A stretch of DNA of 64,000 nucleotides from Paracamarosporium sp. OC-R06-R3 (Eukaryota; Ascomycota; Dothideomycetes; Pleosporales; Didymosphaeriaceae), in NCBI GenBank assembly GCA_019828545.1, contig JACVRA010000064.1:229060-293059 (forward strand), in the 5' to 3' direction. The position numbers and the translations under genes were made by a program. The notes under the pieces are model-generated. The model did not search any database, was not told the DNA's origin, and was given only the letters and a program-made list of their open reading frames with translations. The stretch's first letter is position 1; each line of letters opens with the position of its first letter. This document shows positions 35,009-45,886 of the stretch, piece by piece.

Positions 35009-36172
35009 CTAAGTCAGCGTCGGCGCAGTCCAGTCAATGTACGAGGCAACATCCGCAGTAGGACCCTTCTCAATATTCGCCGTGTTACCGCTGGTGTTAA
35101 GCAAGAACTTGTTGATGTAGGCAGTCAAGTCGCTCTGCTGGTTGCTTGGGAACGAGCAGTGGTTGTGGTTTCCGGCGCCAGTGAAACCCATGTTGTCCGG
35201 CACACCGAGCGCCTTGTAGATCAAGCGACCAGCCTTCATGCATGCAGTGGTAGACACGGGTCCGAGCCAGTCAATCTCGTTCTCGATGACGATGAGGCCG
35301 CGGGGTGCGACGAGACCAGCGAGCTGGTGGTGGTCGGTGGACAATGTGTTTGCCTTGGTGGAGAACGCGTTGAAGGCAGGTCCGAACCAGACATTCTCAC
35401 CAACGATCTGGGAAGAAGTCTGAATGTTCTTGCCCTTGGCCTTCTCGGAGTCGGAAATGCGCCAGCAAGCAGCACCACCGGAGCCAGACTCCTGCGGGAT
35501 ACCGAGCGCGATGCGGTTGACGAGGGCGGCAGCGACGAAAGCACCCTTGCCGTTCCTGGAGCAGCCAGTCACACCAATGCGCTTGGTGTCGATGTTGTGG
35601 CCGGTGGTGGCCTCCAGAGCATCAATGACACGGTCGACTCCCCATGCCCACGCAGTCAGAGCACCAGCGCTGTGGCCGGAACCGTAGAGGTCGAAGAATT
35701 TACCCTTTCCGCGGGAGCTCTGTCCTGACTGCTGACCCATCTGGTCATTGTTGAAAGTGATCGTCGCGATACCGGAGGGAACAGGAATGCTTGCGCCGCC
35801 ATAGGCAATGATAGCGGGGACCGAAGAACCAGTGTTGCCCTTGATGCTGACAGAGAAAGAAATAGACTTGCCACCCTCGCCGGCAGTGAACGAAAGAGTG
35901 CCGCCAGAGTATGTGGCAGAGAACGTCGACGGCTTTGGTGGGAAGGTGCCGAGTTCCTGAGCCTGGATGGCGGCGAGCACCTCCTTGTTTTTGCACTCAA
36001 AGTCGGCCTTTGTCTTGACATCAGTCCCGTCGAAGAACTTGAACGGATTGGGCAGCTTCGAGTTAGCTGTAGTAGGGTACGTGGTCGGGACCTTGCACGT
36101 GTCCTGACGCGCTTCCAAGGGCGCAGCCAGCACCGTGGTGGCAAGGAGCGGAAGGACGATGGAGTACTTCAT
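35009..36172 (-). CDS. Secreted 4-O-methyl-glucuronoyl methylesterase (CE15, Cip2-like)
   Basis: Extracellular esterase that cleaves ester bonds between glucuronoxylan and lignin during plant cell-wall breakdown. Single exon of 387 residues. A signal peptide (MKYSIVLPLLATTVLA, then a basic pro-site ending EAR) is followed by the alpha/beta-hydrolase domain. Catalytic Ser is in GVTGCSRNGKGAFVAAA, the family motif GCSRNGKGA. The acidic residue is expected in the region IVIENEIDWLGP and the catalytic His in GNHNHCSFPSNQQ. The WRISDSEKAKGKNIQT and NVWFGPAFNAF blocks are typical. No carbohydrate-binding module is attached. Presence fits a plant-associated or litter-degrading lifestyle. Confidence 0.95.
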   Translation of the reverse strand: MKYSIVLPLLATTVLAAPLEARQDTCKVPTTYPTTANSKLPNPFKFFDGTDVKTKADFECKNKEVLAAIQAQELGTFPPKPSTFSATYSGGTLSFTAGEGGKSISFSVSIKGNTGSSVPAIIAYGGASIPVPSGIATITFNNDQMGQQSGQSSRGKGKFFDLYGSGHSAGALTAWAWGVDRVIDALEATTGHNIDTKRIGVTGCSRNGKGAFVAAALVNRIALGIPQESGSGGAACWRISDSEKAKGKNIQTSSQIVGENVWFGPAFNAFSTKANTLSTDHHQLAGLVAPRGLIVIENEIDWLGPVSTTACMKAGRLIYKALGVPDNMGFTGAGNHNHCSFPSNQQSDLTAYINKFLLNTSGNTANIEKGPTADVASYIDWTAPTLT

Positions 36173-38016
36173 GGTTGGTGAGACGGTATCTGCTGCAGAG
36201 AAAGTGCCACTGAAGAACTGTATATGCTGAAAATGTGTGTAGCCTGCTTATATAGGGACGGTGGCCACTTTCGGACGCTGTTCACCAATTTGCAAGACCC
36301 GGCGGTAAAATCATTTAGTATATGAACCGACCTCGTGGGCGAGTGAGCCTCGTGAACGTATTATAGTGTAATTAAGTAACCTCTTGGCTATCGATTTTGA
36401 CCAACCTTTTGCCACACAGTTGCAAAACAGAACTGGCGAGAAAGCGATAGCAATTCCACACCCTCGAAGCAGCTGTTCATGGTGGCGATGTGTAAGTGAC
36501 AAACCCTGTTGAGATCATCTGCGTACCCACAAGTTCTGGAAGGGTTCGAAAGTACTACTTCAGATGCATACACTGCGTTGCATAGCACCATGTCATTGCA
36601 GTTAACAGGAATAGCACACTGCCAGACTTCGATTCCAAAAATGCAGCCTTGTGTACCATACCTGGAGTAGACTCAAGGGAAGGAATTCAGCGATTGATGG
36701 AAGAACTCGCCGTTCATAAAGTGTACCGTTCCTTGACTACGTAGTGGAAGCCTCAAAAGTTCCTTTGAGCCGTTCTGGAAGTATTGCTATTCTACCGACC
36801 TTGGCACTGTTCAAAATCCGGTTGGCACGCTAGACTTCGTGCATATCAGGGAGGCGAAACGACCAGCATTCCCCAGAATAGTAATGTGGAGTGCGACGTG
36901 GGCATCTGCGGGGCCGTAAAGGGAGGCTACACGAAGAAAACCATGACCAGACGATTGGCTCCCCACGGTTGGAATACAATATACGACCATGTCTCACTTT
37001 AAGGTTATTTTGACGATATGTGGGGTGCGGCACACCTGCCAGAGATGGACATTGCATTGCCGGTTTTAGCCTGATGGCAGCAACCTGGGAATAACCGGAT
37101 GGTGACAGCAATCTGAGTTGTTCGCATGCCATTCTCGAAGTGGGTTCCAGATTTCGAATGCTCTCTTGGTACTCTCGCCCACGATGCTCGCAGATATTTC
37201 GGCGAAGTGTTGGTTTCAGCCTGACTATAGTCGGTGGAGTGATGATTGTTGTGGGTAGGTCCGTGAAGGTTTTTGCAAGTCTTTTGTAATTCTCAGCTTT
37301 TCGTTCCACCTGGTTCAGCTTCAGCATCCAACCATTGATTGTGACGAGATAGTGCTACGTGGGATCGTGTTAGGCGGTGCAGCGCTATAAATCTATCGGA
37401 GGTGGAGCCTCACACTACTGAACATCTTCCAGTAATAGTACAGAGTATGTACGGTGGTAACATACAGCACCGTTCCTTATCTTCGTCTAATCGATATGCG
37501 CCATGCGTATGAGAAAAAAAACTTGTCTTTTGATGAATTATCAAATAAATTCCTATATAATCGTGCATTCGAACCACAATGGTGCACCATACTAGAAAGC
37601 AAGCAGTGAACACGATACGACAAAATTGGACCATGTTAAACATGAGAATGTACCAATAGCCTCAAGATATATATTGAAGGCGTAATTATATATGTATATA
37701 CGACGCCTTTGGCAGCGACAACATCTCGAACTCGGTGGCTGCATCCGACCATCCCAAACCTCTTCCATCCCCAAAACCTCAAAATCCATTCCCCGCCCCT
37801 TAATCATGCTCTTAAATTCCCAAATATGTACGAACCTGTCTCTCATACATCACNNCGGGTTCGTCCAATCGCCCCTGAAACTCTTTCTTCTCGAGAGACA
37901 TCCCCTGTACATGCCGGGCCCTACAGGGTGCGTGAGCGTCCTGCATCGCCGTCAGCCTTGTCCCTTCTCTCGTTACGTCGCTACTCACTATTTCACGAGA
38001 AAACAGAAAAATACAC
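36173..38016. other. Intergenic, with assembly gap NN
   Basis: About 1.8 kb. It contains the CE15 promoter, a 2-base N gap at 37854-37855 and several open frames (for example 36830-37327, minus) for which I see no domain, signal peptide or splice context. Locally AT-rich near 37500-37700. Confidence 0.4.
37854..37855. other. Assembly gap (NN)
   Basis: Two undetermined bases within otherwise unique sequence. The true missing length is unknown. Confidence 0.95.
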
Positions 38017-39000
38017 TCACTCCGCACCCATCCGATCGTTCCTCAGTCGAGCCTTGAACATCGCTCTCGACATCTCTCTATCCCCCCACCTAACCGCCCA
38101 CTCCTCCACATCCACAAGACCCCCTTCACTCCTCGTAATCCTCTGACCCTGACCCTTATTCTTCACTTTAATACCAGGCATACTCTTGACCTGCGCACCA
38201 GGACTATCCAGCGGACACTGTACCTTCCACTCCCTCAGCGCAACGTCAGAAAGCAACGCCGGCCTAACCACAACCTCCAGCACGACCCTAACCTCCCTCG
38301 ATTTCGTCCTCGCCCAGTGATCGAAGCGCGGGACATCGTGCGAGAGGCTCGTCCAGTAGGTAGGGAATCGTCCCCACCCGGGCCTCGGATCCGTAATGGC
38401 GAGCTCGACGACTTTTTTCTCACCGTCGCGCGCACCACTCCATCCCACCCCATCGAGCAGCCCGTGAAGCTCCTCGTGACTCTTGATATCCCTCGCCTTA
38501 TCCTGTCCAAGACCCCATACAATGTCCTGCCCAAAACTCCGCACAAGCTCCCTTGGCACATCGCACTCGTGGAATCGCCTCGTAGCGCAGTGCATCAGGC
38601 CTTTGAACGCCGCGGCATCAAGACAACTCACGTCGCCGATGACTCTGATTGTGTTTCTATGGAGATCTAAACGCAGTAGGTGCAATAAAGAGGTTACTTC
38701 CCAGTGGATCTGTCGACACGTGGACAGCAGCGCGTCGCAGGACGAGTACGTATGCACGAGCGTTAGGGCGTTTCTTCCCCACCTGTTCGCGGGGTCGTAG
38801 TGGAGATAGCGGTGTTTTGTGTGGACGGGTAGGCATGTATGTTTGTATATTTCTAGACGGGTTTCTTTTGGGAGACGGAGGAAGCCGCATGTTGGTTGTG
38901 AAGTCCTGCATTCTGCGTCCGGTTCGGTGTCTGTGTCAGGGTCGGAATCACTGTCCCAGTTGTCTTTCAGTGCCGTCTCTTTCTTCTGTCTGATATGCAT
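38017..39000 (-). CDS. Hypothetical protein with 2EXR/F-box-like N-terminal motif
   Basis: No exact function recognised. A single ATG-to-stop frame of 327 residues. After an acidic N-terminus (DSDSDPDTDTEPDAE) comes FLRLPKETRLEIYKHTC, then SCDALLSTCRQIHWEV, the pattern seen in fungal 2EXR and F-box-like proteins in which a LP-x-E-x-R-x-x-I-Y helix begins the domain. The rest is unassigned, with basic C-terminus. A potential GTGAGT donor overlaps the stop codon (near 38018), so the real gene may splice onward. These proteins are numerous in Pezizomycotina and poorly characterised. Confidence 0.6.
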   Translation of the reverse strand: MHIRQKKETALKDNWDSDSDPDTDTEPDAECRTSQPTCGFLRLPKETRLEIYKHTCLPVHTKHRYLHYDPANRWGRNALTLVHTYSSCDALLSTCRQIHWEVTSLLHLLRLDLHRNTIRVIGDVSCLDAAAFKGLMHCATRRFHECDVPRELVRSFGQDIVWGLGQDKARDIKSHEELHGLLDGVGWSGARDGEKKVVELAITDPRPGWGRFPTYWTSLSHDVPRFDHWARTKSREVRVVLEVVVRPALLSDVALREWKVQCPLDSPGAQVKSMPGIKVKNKGQGQRITRSEGGLVDVEEWAVRWGDREMSRAMFKARLRNDRMGAE

Positions 39001-39788
39001 CTTTGGATGTTGTGGGAAACAGTGTGTGCTGATTCGACGCCAAATTCGTACTTTTGAGAGGGAATGACAACACGTATAATGGATCGCACGAGAGAGCGAA
39101 ACTTGAACGGGATAGAGCAGCGACGCGGTTCTGCTGTGTCATCTTTATGGATGAGAGGGGAGAGTTCGCAACAATAGTGTTGTGACTCACGGCAGCCAAG
39201 TCGCTTCGCTCTTTTGTATCGGCATAAGCAGGTCTGGATCTACTTCCACCCCTGCACATACGCTACGTACGTAGCAGACTCTTATGTAGTCAAGGGAAGA
39301 GCGGCACGTTGCAAACAGGATATCATTGGGGAAAGGGGTATCTTGTGTAATTACATCTCATCTTAGTTTTCCTTCCAAACAATTGTTTCAACAAAGGGAG
39401 ACTCGTACCATCGTATTCTTCATCCTCTGTAGCCAAAAGAGCCGAGAGCACTGTACCACCAGCATGTCTTTTTCTTGGGGGTGATGAAGGGGTGGGTGAC
39501 GGGGTGTAAGGAAAAGGTTGAGCTCTCCAAAAAACCAGATGCCCCATCTCTTCTTCCTTCTCTTGTTGCTCTGACTTTATATGCAGCTGTGCTGCAATGC
39601 ACTTTTGAAATTGTTTTCCGCCTCTTTCTGAAGGACGCTGATAGCAATGAAAAGTTGAACGAGCCGATGATGACTGTCAGGCGGGTCCAATCGTCTCTGC
39701 TGACGCAACGCATGACTTCGGTAATATGTACAATAGAGTCATGCTTATTTATTGTTTGCCCCGCCCCCACCTCAGTCTGGGACACGTT
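39001..39788. other. Intergenic between the 2EXR-like gene and the ATG101 stop
   Basis: About 790 bp holding the promoter side of the 2EXR-like gene and the ATG101 3' region. No conserved coding sequence seen. Confidence 0.45.
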
Positions 39789-40536
39789 TCAGAAGATGCC
39801 CATTCTTGGGCCCCAGGTATTCTGATCGGGCGCAGTCTTTGGGTTCACGACGACCTGATAGGGGAAGGGGTTCGCATCGGTCGTAGTAATTGGGGGAATG
39901 TGGTCCTTGTCGCGGTTGACGATGCCGATGATCTTGTGCGCGGCTTTCTCGAGGGATTTGGTCATGGCGCGGCGGACTTTTAGGACGTCTGTACAGGCAT
40001 TTCTAGTCAGATCATAGCCTTAGTTGGGACTAGGAGGAAGGAAGGGCATACCAGTCTCTGTGCGCGGTGTGGCAAGCGTCACGTCCAGCGTCCACTGCTC
40101 CCAGCACACATCCTCGTCGGCCTTGCCAAAGAAATACGTCTTCCTCCGCCTCTTCTCAAAAAACTGTACGACTAGCTGCCCTCGTCCTCTCTGCTGGTGT
40201 GTGCTCTCAATTGCGCGCACAAGCGCAATGGTCCGCTGGTCGATCAGGGTCTCGAGGTCGACATCGTCAATGGCGGGGAGGGTGAGGTCGAGCAAGTCTC
40301 TCGTGAGCGGCGATATGGAGGTGAAGTATCTGTGGAAGAAGATGGTGTGTAGAATTGCTGGCGGGAAAAGGGCGTCAGTATGTAAATTGCTACGTAGCCA
40401 AGTTGGGCAACGGCGATCGCGATCGGGGAAGGCGCGGGCGGGAGGAAAGGGAAGGCACACCTTTGACTACGTCCTTGACGCAGGCCAGGTCGGCGAAGAT
40501 GTCCAGGTGGTACTCTGGCCGCCGTCGAGGCTCCAT
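39789..40536 (-). CDS. ATG101: Autophagy-related protein 101 (ATG101)
   Basis: HORMA-fold subunit of the Atg1/ULK1 autophagy-initiation complex that pairs with and stabilises Atg13; present in most fungi and animals, absent from budding yeast. Exons 40536-40461, 40357-40052 and 39988-39789 give 193 residues, the normal length. The start reads MEPRRRPEYHLDIFADLACV. Conserved blocks are AILHTIFFHRYF, PLTRDLLDLTLPAIDDVDLE, QLVVQFFEKRRRKTYFFGK and EDVCWEQWTLDVTLATPRTE. The WF-finger-type loop is expected in the C-terminal part. The end is PFPYQVVVNPKTAPDQNTWG. All three junctions rebuild the family sequence in frame. Confidence 0.95.
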
Positions 40537-41974
40537 GCTTGCATCTGCCCGTCGACGAGTGCTGGGAGAGTGTTGCTGTGAGCCCCGCCTCGCCCGCGCG
40601 GCGACGCTGGGATTCCGCACGGGTTCCGAGTTTCAGCGCGGCGGCGCCCTTGTCGTCCCTTGCAGCAGCGATGGCGGGTCAGAAACGCGTCGTCGTGGGA
40701 AGTGCGGGCTCGTGTCTCGTCGAGGGGAATGTGGCTGGTGCGGGAGGAATGGAGGTGGTCGAGTCCAAGTGCCGAGCTGAAGGGGGATTTTGCGGCGGCG
40801 GAGGCGGGGCTGATGCAGGCTTTTGACGGAGACGGACGAAGCCCCGAGCGAGCATCCCACGGCGCTGGTGAGATCATCAAAGCGCCTGACAAAGCCCCGT
40901 AAGCTCATGCACTGCTGCAAGTCACCCTTCGCTCTGGTGATGACGCGGGCGCTGAGACAGGCGCGCGCATGACGCTGGTCCTCGGACGCTCGTGATGGAC
41001 ACGGCTCTAATCTTAGGCCATGTCTCTGTTGACTGCCCTTTGGCCGCCTCCGCCGCTTATGGCCGCCTGCGCTGCCGCCGCCTTTGACGTGGTGCTGCAT
41101 GGCGACGAGCCTGCATGAGGAAGGCGTTCGAGCGCGTGCATTCACCCCAGCCCGTTCAACGCTTATATCTGCACACTACCGAGAGAAGGTTCTGGAGGCA
41201 CTCGCCACCATACACTTCTCCAGCATCACCATATGCGACTCGTCTGGATCTGAGTCGTAAGGGTCGTCTTCGGGGTCACATGGGCAGCTCAAGGCAACAC
41301 AATACAAGAGGCGCATCAGACACAGAGTCATCACGTCTTGGCTGTATCTTTGCATGACGAAACGCACTTGGCTGAATACCCAGTCAGTTCTCTCACCATA
41401 TCAAATAGCAACGACAACGCCGAATAGACGCCTACTCACCTGCCTTCTACAAGTAACGGCTGGTCAAAGATATGCTTGGTATTAGCCACTACACAAGGTT
41501 TCTTATCGTCTACCGGTATACGTGCGCGTCGTTCCTGAGTCGAGCGTCCCCTTTATTTGAAATAAAGCCCTTTGCACAGCCAGCATACCGTCAGTTGATC
41601 GAACCACGCTGCTCGCGATTGCAAGAGTACCCCTGGCCGCTCTCTGTCGGACATGATGCGGTTTGATCAGTTCCGTTAGGCCAATCTTTGCAACTGCTGA
41701 GTTGCGAATACAACGTAACTGGTTTGTTGACGCAGGCTCTGCGGGGTAAATTCCTTCTGCGAGGAGGACTGGACACTGGAAGATCTGGAGTGGTCCATTG
41801 TATAATCCTGTCGGTGCGCGCAGCGATCTGCGCGATTAGCTCGTCGACAGTCGTTGCATTTACCATTGTCACCGCACTGCTACGATGAACGCGATCTTTA
41901 TCGCGTATGGTGGGATATGTGTCGGCTTATTAAATGTTGTAGCTATATATACTGACAATTGGTCTTGTACTCTC
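40537..41974. other. Intergenic upstream of ATG101, gene-poor
   Basis: About 1.4 kb, GC-rich next to ATG101 and becoming more AT-rich towards the 5S gene. Long open frames near 40540-41145 reflect high GC rather than coding signal. No gene is supported. Confidence 0.4.
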
Positions 41975-42083
41975 ACATACGACCATAGGATCCTGAGAAC
42001 AGAGNNCTCAGCTGTACTTAAGCAGGATACCGGCGGATTAGTAGTTAAGTCGGTGACGATTAGCGAATCCCCGCTGTTGTATG
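41975..42083 (+). rRNA. 5S ribosomal RNA gene, interrupted by an assembly gap
   Basis: The sequence opens ACATACGACCATAGG and closes AGCGAATCCCCGCTGTTGTATGT, followed at once by a T run that serves as pol III terminator. This is the standard fungal 5S layout; the ends pair (ACATACGAC with GTTGTATGT). The helix-II segments ATCCTG and CAGGAT are complementary, and GCGGATT pairs with AATCCCCGC, so structure is retained. Two Ns at 42005-42006 fall in the helix III/loop region. The visible length is about 109 nt against an expected 118-120, so roughly 10 nt are missing at the gap. Single dispersed 5S genes are usual in filamentous ascomycetes. Confidence 0.88.
42005..42006. other. Assembly gap (NN) inside the 5S rRNA gene
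   Basis: Two undetermined bases flanked by CAGAG and CTCAG. By alignment to the canonical fungal 5S layout, about ten bases rather than two are missing. Confidence 0.9.
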
Positions 42084-42917
42084 TTTTTGGCAAATTTTTG
42101 TGGGTGCGGTGTGGGTCGTTTGTGAAGTATCTCGTCTTAGCGTCCCGACTCTTCCTTCTGCGTAAAGATTAGCAACAAGGATGACATCCTTAAGATTCCG
42201 CATATGAATAAACCATAACAAGCTCATTAATAGTATCTCCACCATCTGGTTTGATGATAATGTCCTTCCTTTGCAAGAGGTGCGAAAACTAATGGCGGGC
42301 GTCTTTAGACTCTAGAATATCCCAACTCGATATCCTAAGAGCGGCTGAGAGAACGAGGATCAGCGTTCTATCTTATCACGTCAATGCTGCGCTTCCCAGC
42401 GTCAGGCCATCCATCGGGAATGCGGTGGCGGCCTGGAGTTCGTCGAACGGTATCAAGATGAGCGGCAGGAGATCCAGCTCTAGGATGGGACAAAAGCTGT
42501 CGTTAATAAAAGGAGAGACACAGCACATTTGGTCCTTACCTGCGCTCTTGGATGGAACACGACCTAAGACTGCCTTTTCATATAATGCTGAGGTGTGTGT
42601 TGAACCTCCAAACATGACATAGAATATCCCTCGGAATATTTTTGTTAGATTTCAACCCCTTCACAAAACTCATATATCCATGTATACTCTCGGCTTACGT
42701 ATCATATTGAGATAATAGGAGGGTATAACTAAGGAGAGCATCTCCATAAATTTTGTTTGCCCCCTGTAATATGCACGCTCAAGCTGCAATCAGCGAGCGA
42801 GCTTCTAAGTACCGGTATAGAGCTGGGAAAGTAAAATTACCCAACCATTCGCGTTCCGTCACAACCAGGGTTCCCATGTTGTAGACGCTCCGAAGCCTGC
42901 ATCTTTGTGCTCATATC
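42084..42917. other. Intergenic between the 5S gene and the sugar transporter 3' end
   Basis: About 830 bp, moderately AT-rich. No coding signal. The open frames at 42376-42622 are on both strands and have no domain. Confidence 0.4.
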
Positions 42918-44643
42918 TCACGCCATCGCAGCGTTCGTGTGAGTCGCGACATCCTTCTCACTCTCACCAACATGAGCCGCTTTGATTTGACCGGCCTCGT
43001 CGTCGCTGTCGTGGAAACCGTAGTGGCGTGCCATGTCCGCAACACCATGGTCATCAAGGAAAGGCAGCTCCTTCGCAGCACGAACATAAGGGATGTTTTC
43101 CAAGAAGCCCTTGGCGAAGATGAGGTCGATCTCTTCCAGACTACGCTGCTTCGTCTCAGGATAGAAGATATAGATGAGAGGGAAGAACCCGGCGTTGATG
43201 CAAGCGAAGACAAGGTACGTGCCCCATCCAATGTTATCGATCATGATTGGAGTGATCATAACAACTGTGAAGTTGAAAAGCCAGTTGGAGCACGTAGAGA
43301 CAGCGTTGGCCTTTGCACGAGTCTTGACAGGATTGACCTCAGCCGGGTACAGCCAGGGCAACGGAAGCCATGTCGCTCCGAAGAAGGCAATGTAGGTGAA
43401 CAAACCGACGGCGGCGCCCTTGGCTGCAGATGGTGTGCCGGGAATAAGGCACGCCATGACGAGCAACATGGACAAGCCTTGGCCTACAGTGCCGATGAGG
43501 AAAAGCTTACGTCTTCCAGTTCGCTCGATGATGAACCAGGAAACGGTCGCAAAAATACTGTATACGATCATGTTCACACCACCAAGGAGGAGAGACATCT
43601 GCTTCGTCTCATGGATCGAGTTTTCGAAGAGGAGCGGGAAGAAGTAGATGACCGCGTTACATCCACCAATCTGTTGGAAGAGCTGAGACGATGCTCCGAG
43701 CATCATGCGCCTAAAGTGTTGCGTCTTGCCGCCGGTGAAGAGAGCACTGTAAGGTGTGACGCCGCCCTTGTGACCGGAGGCTCGGATGCTGTCTACGATA
43801 ATGTTGATCTGTAGTGTGGTCTCTTCGTGGTCGGTGGGTAGCCCCTGAAGAGCAGCAATGACTTTGGTGGCGTCATCCGCCCTATCCTTCGTCAAAAGCC
43901 ATCTAGGGGATTCTGGAAGCCAGATGGGAACAATCAGGACAACCAGTCCGAAGATGATCTGAAAGGCAATGGGGAAGCGCCAGGTAAGATCTGGAGGTCC
44001 ATACTGGCAACCGTAGTCGACCCAGTAAGCGATCAAGGTGCCGAATGCAATTACGCCACCTTCAATACAGATAAGTAGACCACGATTCTTGGTACTTGAA
44101 CACTCTGCCTGATAGGTAGGAATCGTAGATGTGTTCATACCATTTCCCACGCCAGTAACAACACGACCAATGATGAATTGTGCCGTAGCTTTGTGACCTT
44201 TGATGGCGGTGACCTGGATGATGACTCCGAGGATCATGATCAGCGCACCGCAGATCATAGCGCGACGACGTCCGAGGAGATCACCCCAGACAAGGACACT
44301 AATAGCCCCGAGGAGGCACCCAATTTCGTAGATGGCTGTCACAAAACCTTGCCATGTAGCATTGTTGTATGTTTCCGGAAAGTACTCCATGAACGGATCA
44401 GCAGATATTATACCAGACATGACACCCTCTAGATGTGTCATTAGTGTTTGTCCAGGAATCACGTGCTCGGCAATACTCACGGTCGTAACCGAACAACAGG
44501 AAGCCAGTGGTAGCCACGACTGATACAAGCAGTCGTAGGGGCCGGTCGGACAAGCCCAAAAATGTGGGTATCTCTGGATTGTAGACCTCACGGGTTTCTC
44601 TTGTGGGGGCCTCATCGGCCTTGTTGGGATCGTGAGAGGCCAT
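42918..44643 (-). CDS. MFS sugar (hexose-type) transporter
   Basis: Plasma-membrane sugar porter of the major facilitator superfamily. Exons 44643-44481 and 44428-42918 give 557 residues; the junction rebuilds the classic helix-1 motif LLFGYDQGVMSGI. Twelve helices are visible. Sugar-porter signatures include GDLLGRRRAMICGALIMILG, GRVVTGVGNGMNTSTIPTYQ with PTYQAE, RWLLTKDR preceded by PESP, SSQLFQQIGGCNAVIYFFP, ERTGRRKLFLIG, PWLYPAEVNPVKTRAKA and PETKQRSLEEID. The first domain-end motif PESPRW is intact. Substrate not determinable. The ORC2 gene is divergent, 1.2 kb away. Confidence 0.94.
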
Positions 44644-45886
44644 GGTGTCGTTCCTGGATCTAGACAGTCAAGACAAGATGATCTAGCGAAGGTCCGACAA
44701 AATAATGGGGGCTCGATCGCGATGCAAAGAAAGTGAGGAGTGAGATCTATGGGGGGTGCACACGGCCTTTATCTACTCGTCCAATCCACCTTCAGCACCC
44801 CATGGCACCAGCATGGCTAGGATCGTGACACAGCGCGTCTTCCATGCAGGACTTGCAGATTGTGTCCGACAAAGTGGTTCCCCCATGATGAAGATTTCAA
44901 AACGTCATTGGATGCGAGGTTGACCGGAGTCCCCGCATGGGGTATAGTGGATCTGGAGAAAATTGCTGGGGGTTAGCGTGTGGTAAGAGAAGGCGGTATG
45001 CACCCTTCCCGTGAGAGGTAACAGGCTCCAAAGCAAGCTTTTTCGGCATTCCCGTTTGGTTTGATGACTTTTTGAGCCGCACCCTGGTCAAAACTGGGGC
45101 GACGGGAGGGGCTGCAGATCTTAGGGCCAAGCGAGCACCAGTGACGTTGCTTTGCGTTGCCGCCAGTGCTTGACCGAGCCTTCTGCGACGCCGAAACCTG
45201 GGACAGGTGCAGATAGCGTGCGCGTGCCAGAGGGATTTCACAATGCATTTCCCGAGGCTAACAGAATTAGCCCCCAAAGAGCTCTCATCCGACCAGTTGG
45301 ACGAGAATTCCTAGGGCCAAGATCAATTTTTTGTGGACTCTTTTCATAGAGCTTGTGAAAAAGGACTTGAACATCACGCCGCCAAGGTGACGGTTCTTGT
45401 TGGTGCCCATTCAAGAATCCGAAGCAGCGTCTTATCTGCATAGAGGCTGCTTGAGTGTGATGCCAGGCTTGGAAGGTGGTTAGTTCGTGGGTTGCGGACA
45501 ATCTTGCCGCTGATCTTGCGTGCTGTGGACCTCGGTCTTTTGCCGTGGTGCATTGCGGTAAGAATGGCCGAACTCTGCCCTGTTGGCGGCATGCTTGTAT
45601 GATGAGCGATATTGTGGCAGGCGCCGTCGGTATCAGGCTGAGCGATTTTGTGGGACTTGGGGGCGTGACGCGTTGCTCATCCAGTTTGCATGACCCTGCA
45701 AAGATTTACTGTCGGGTTGCGGGAGATGGGAAGCAGATGTGAGGTCTGGAGTGATCGGTGCAATGCTTGGGGAATGCGCACAGGGTACTCGCCAAGCTTC
45801 GAGGTCGGCACATTGAAACGCCGACTTCGACGCGACGCGACTTTTCGCAGCTGAACACTGCGGCACATCAACGCCCTGTTCGCGAC
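44644..45886. promoter_or_regulatory. Divergent intergenic region sugar transporter/ORC2
   Basis: About 1.24 kb with both promoters. The ORC2 frame is open for 43 codons upstream of its ATG but begins there with GTG only, so it is treated as 5' untranslated. No other gene seen. Confidence 0.4.

Noticed and set aside
36830..37327. 165-residue minus-strand frame
   Set aside because: No domain, signal peptide, splice sites or compositional signal; flanks look intergenic.
41975..42083. 5S pseudogene destroyed by RIP
   Set aside because: Although G-to-A and C-to-T changes are present, helices remain paired and ends and terminator are intact; a functional variant with a gap fits better.
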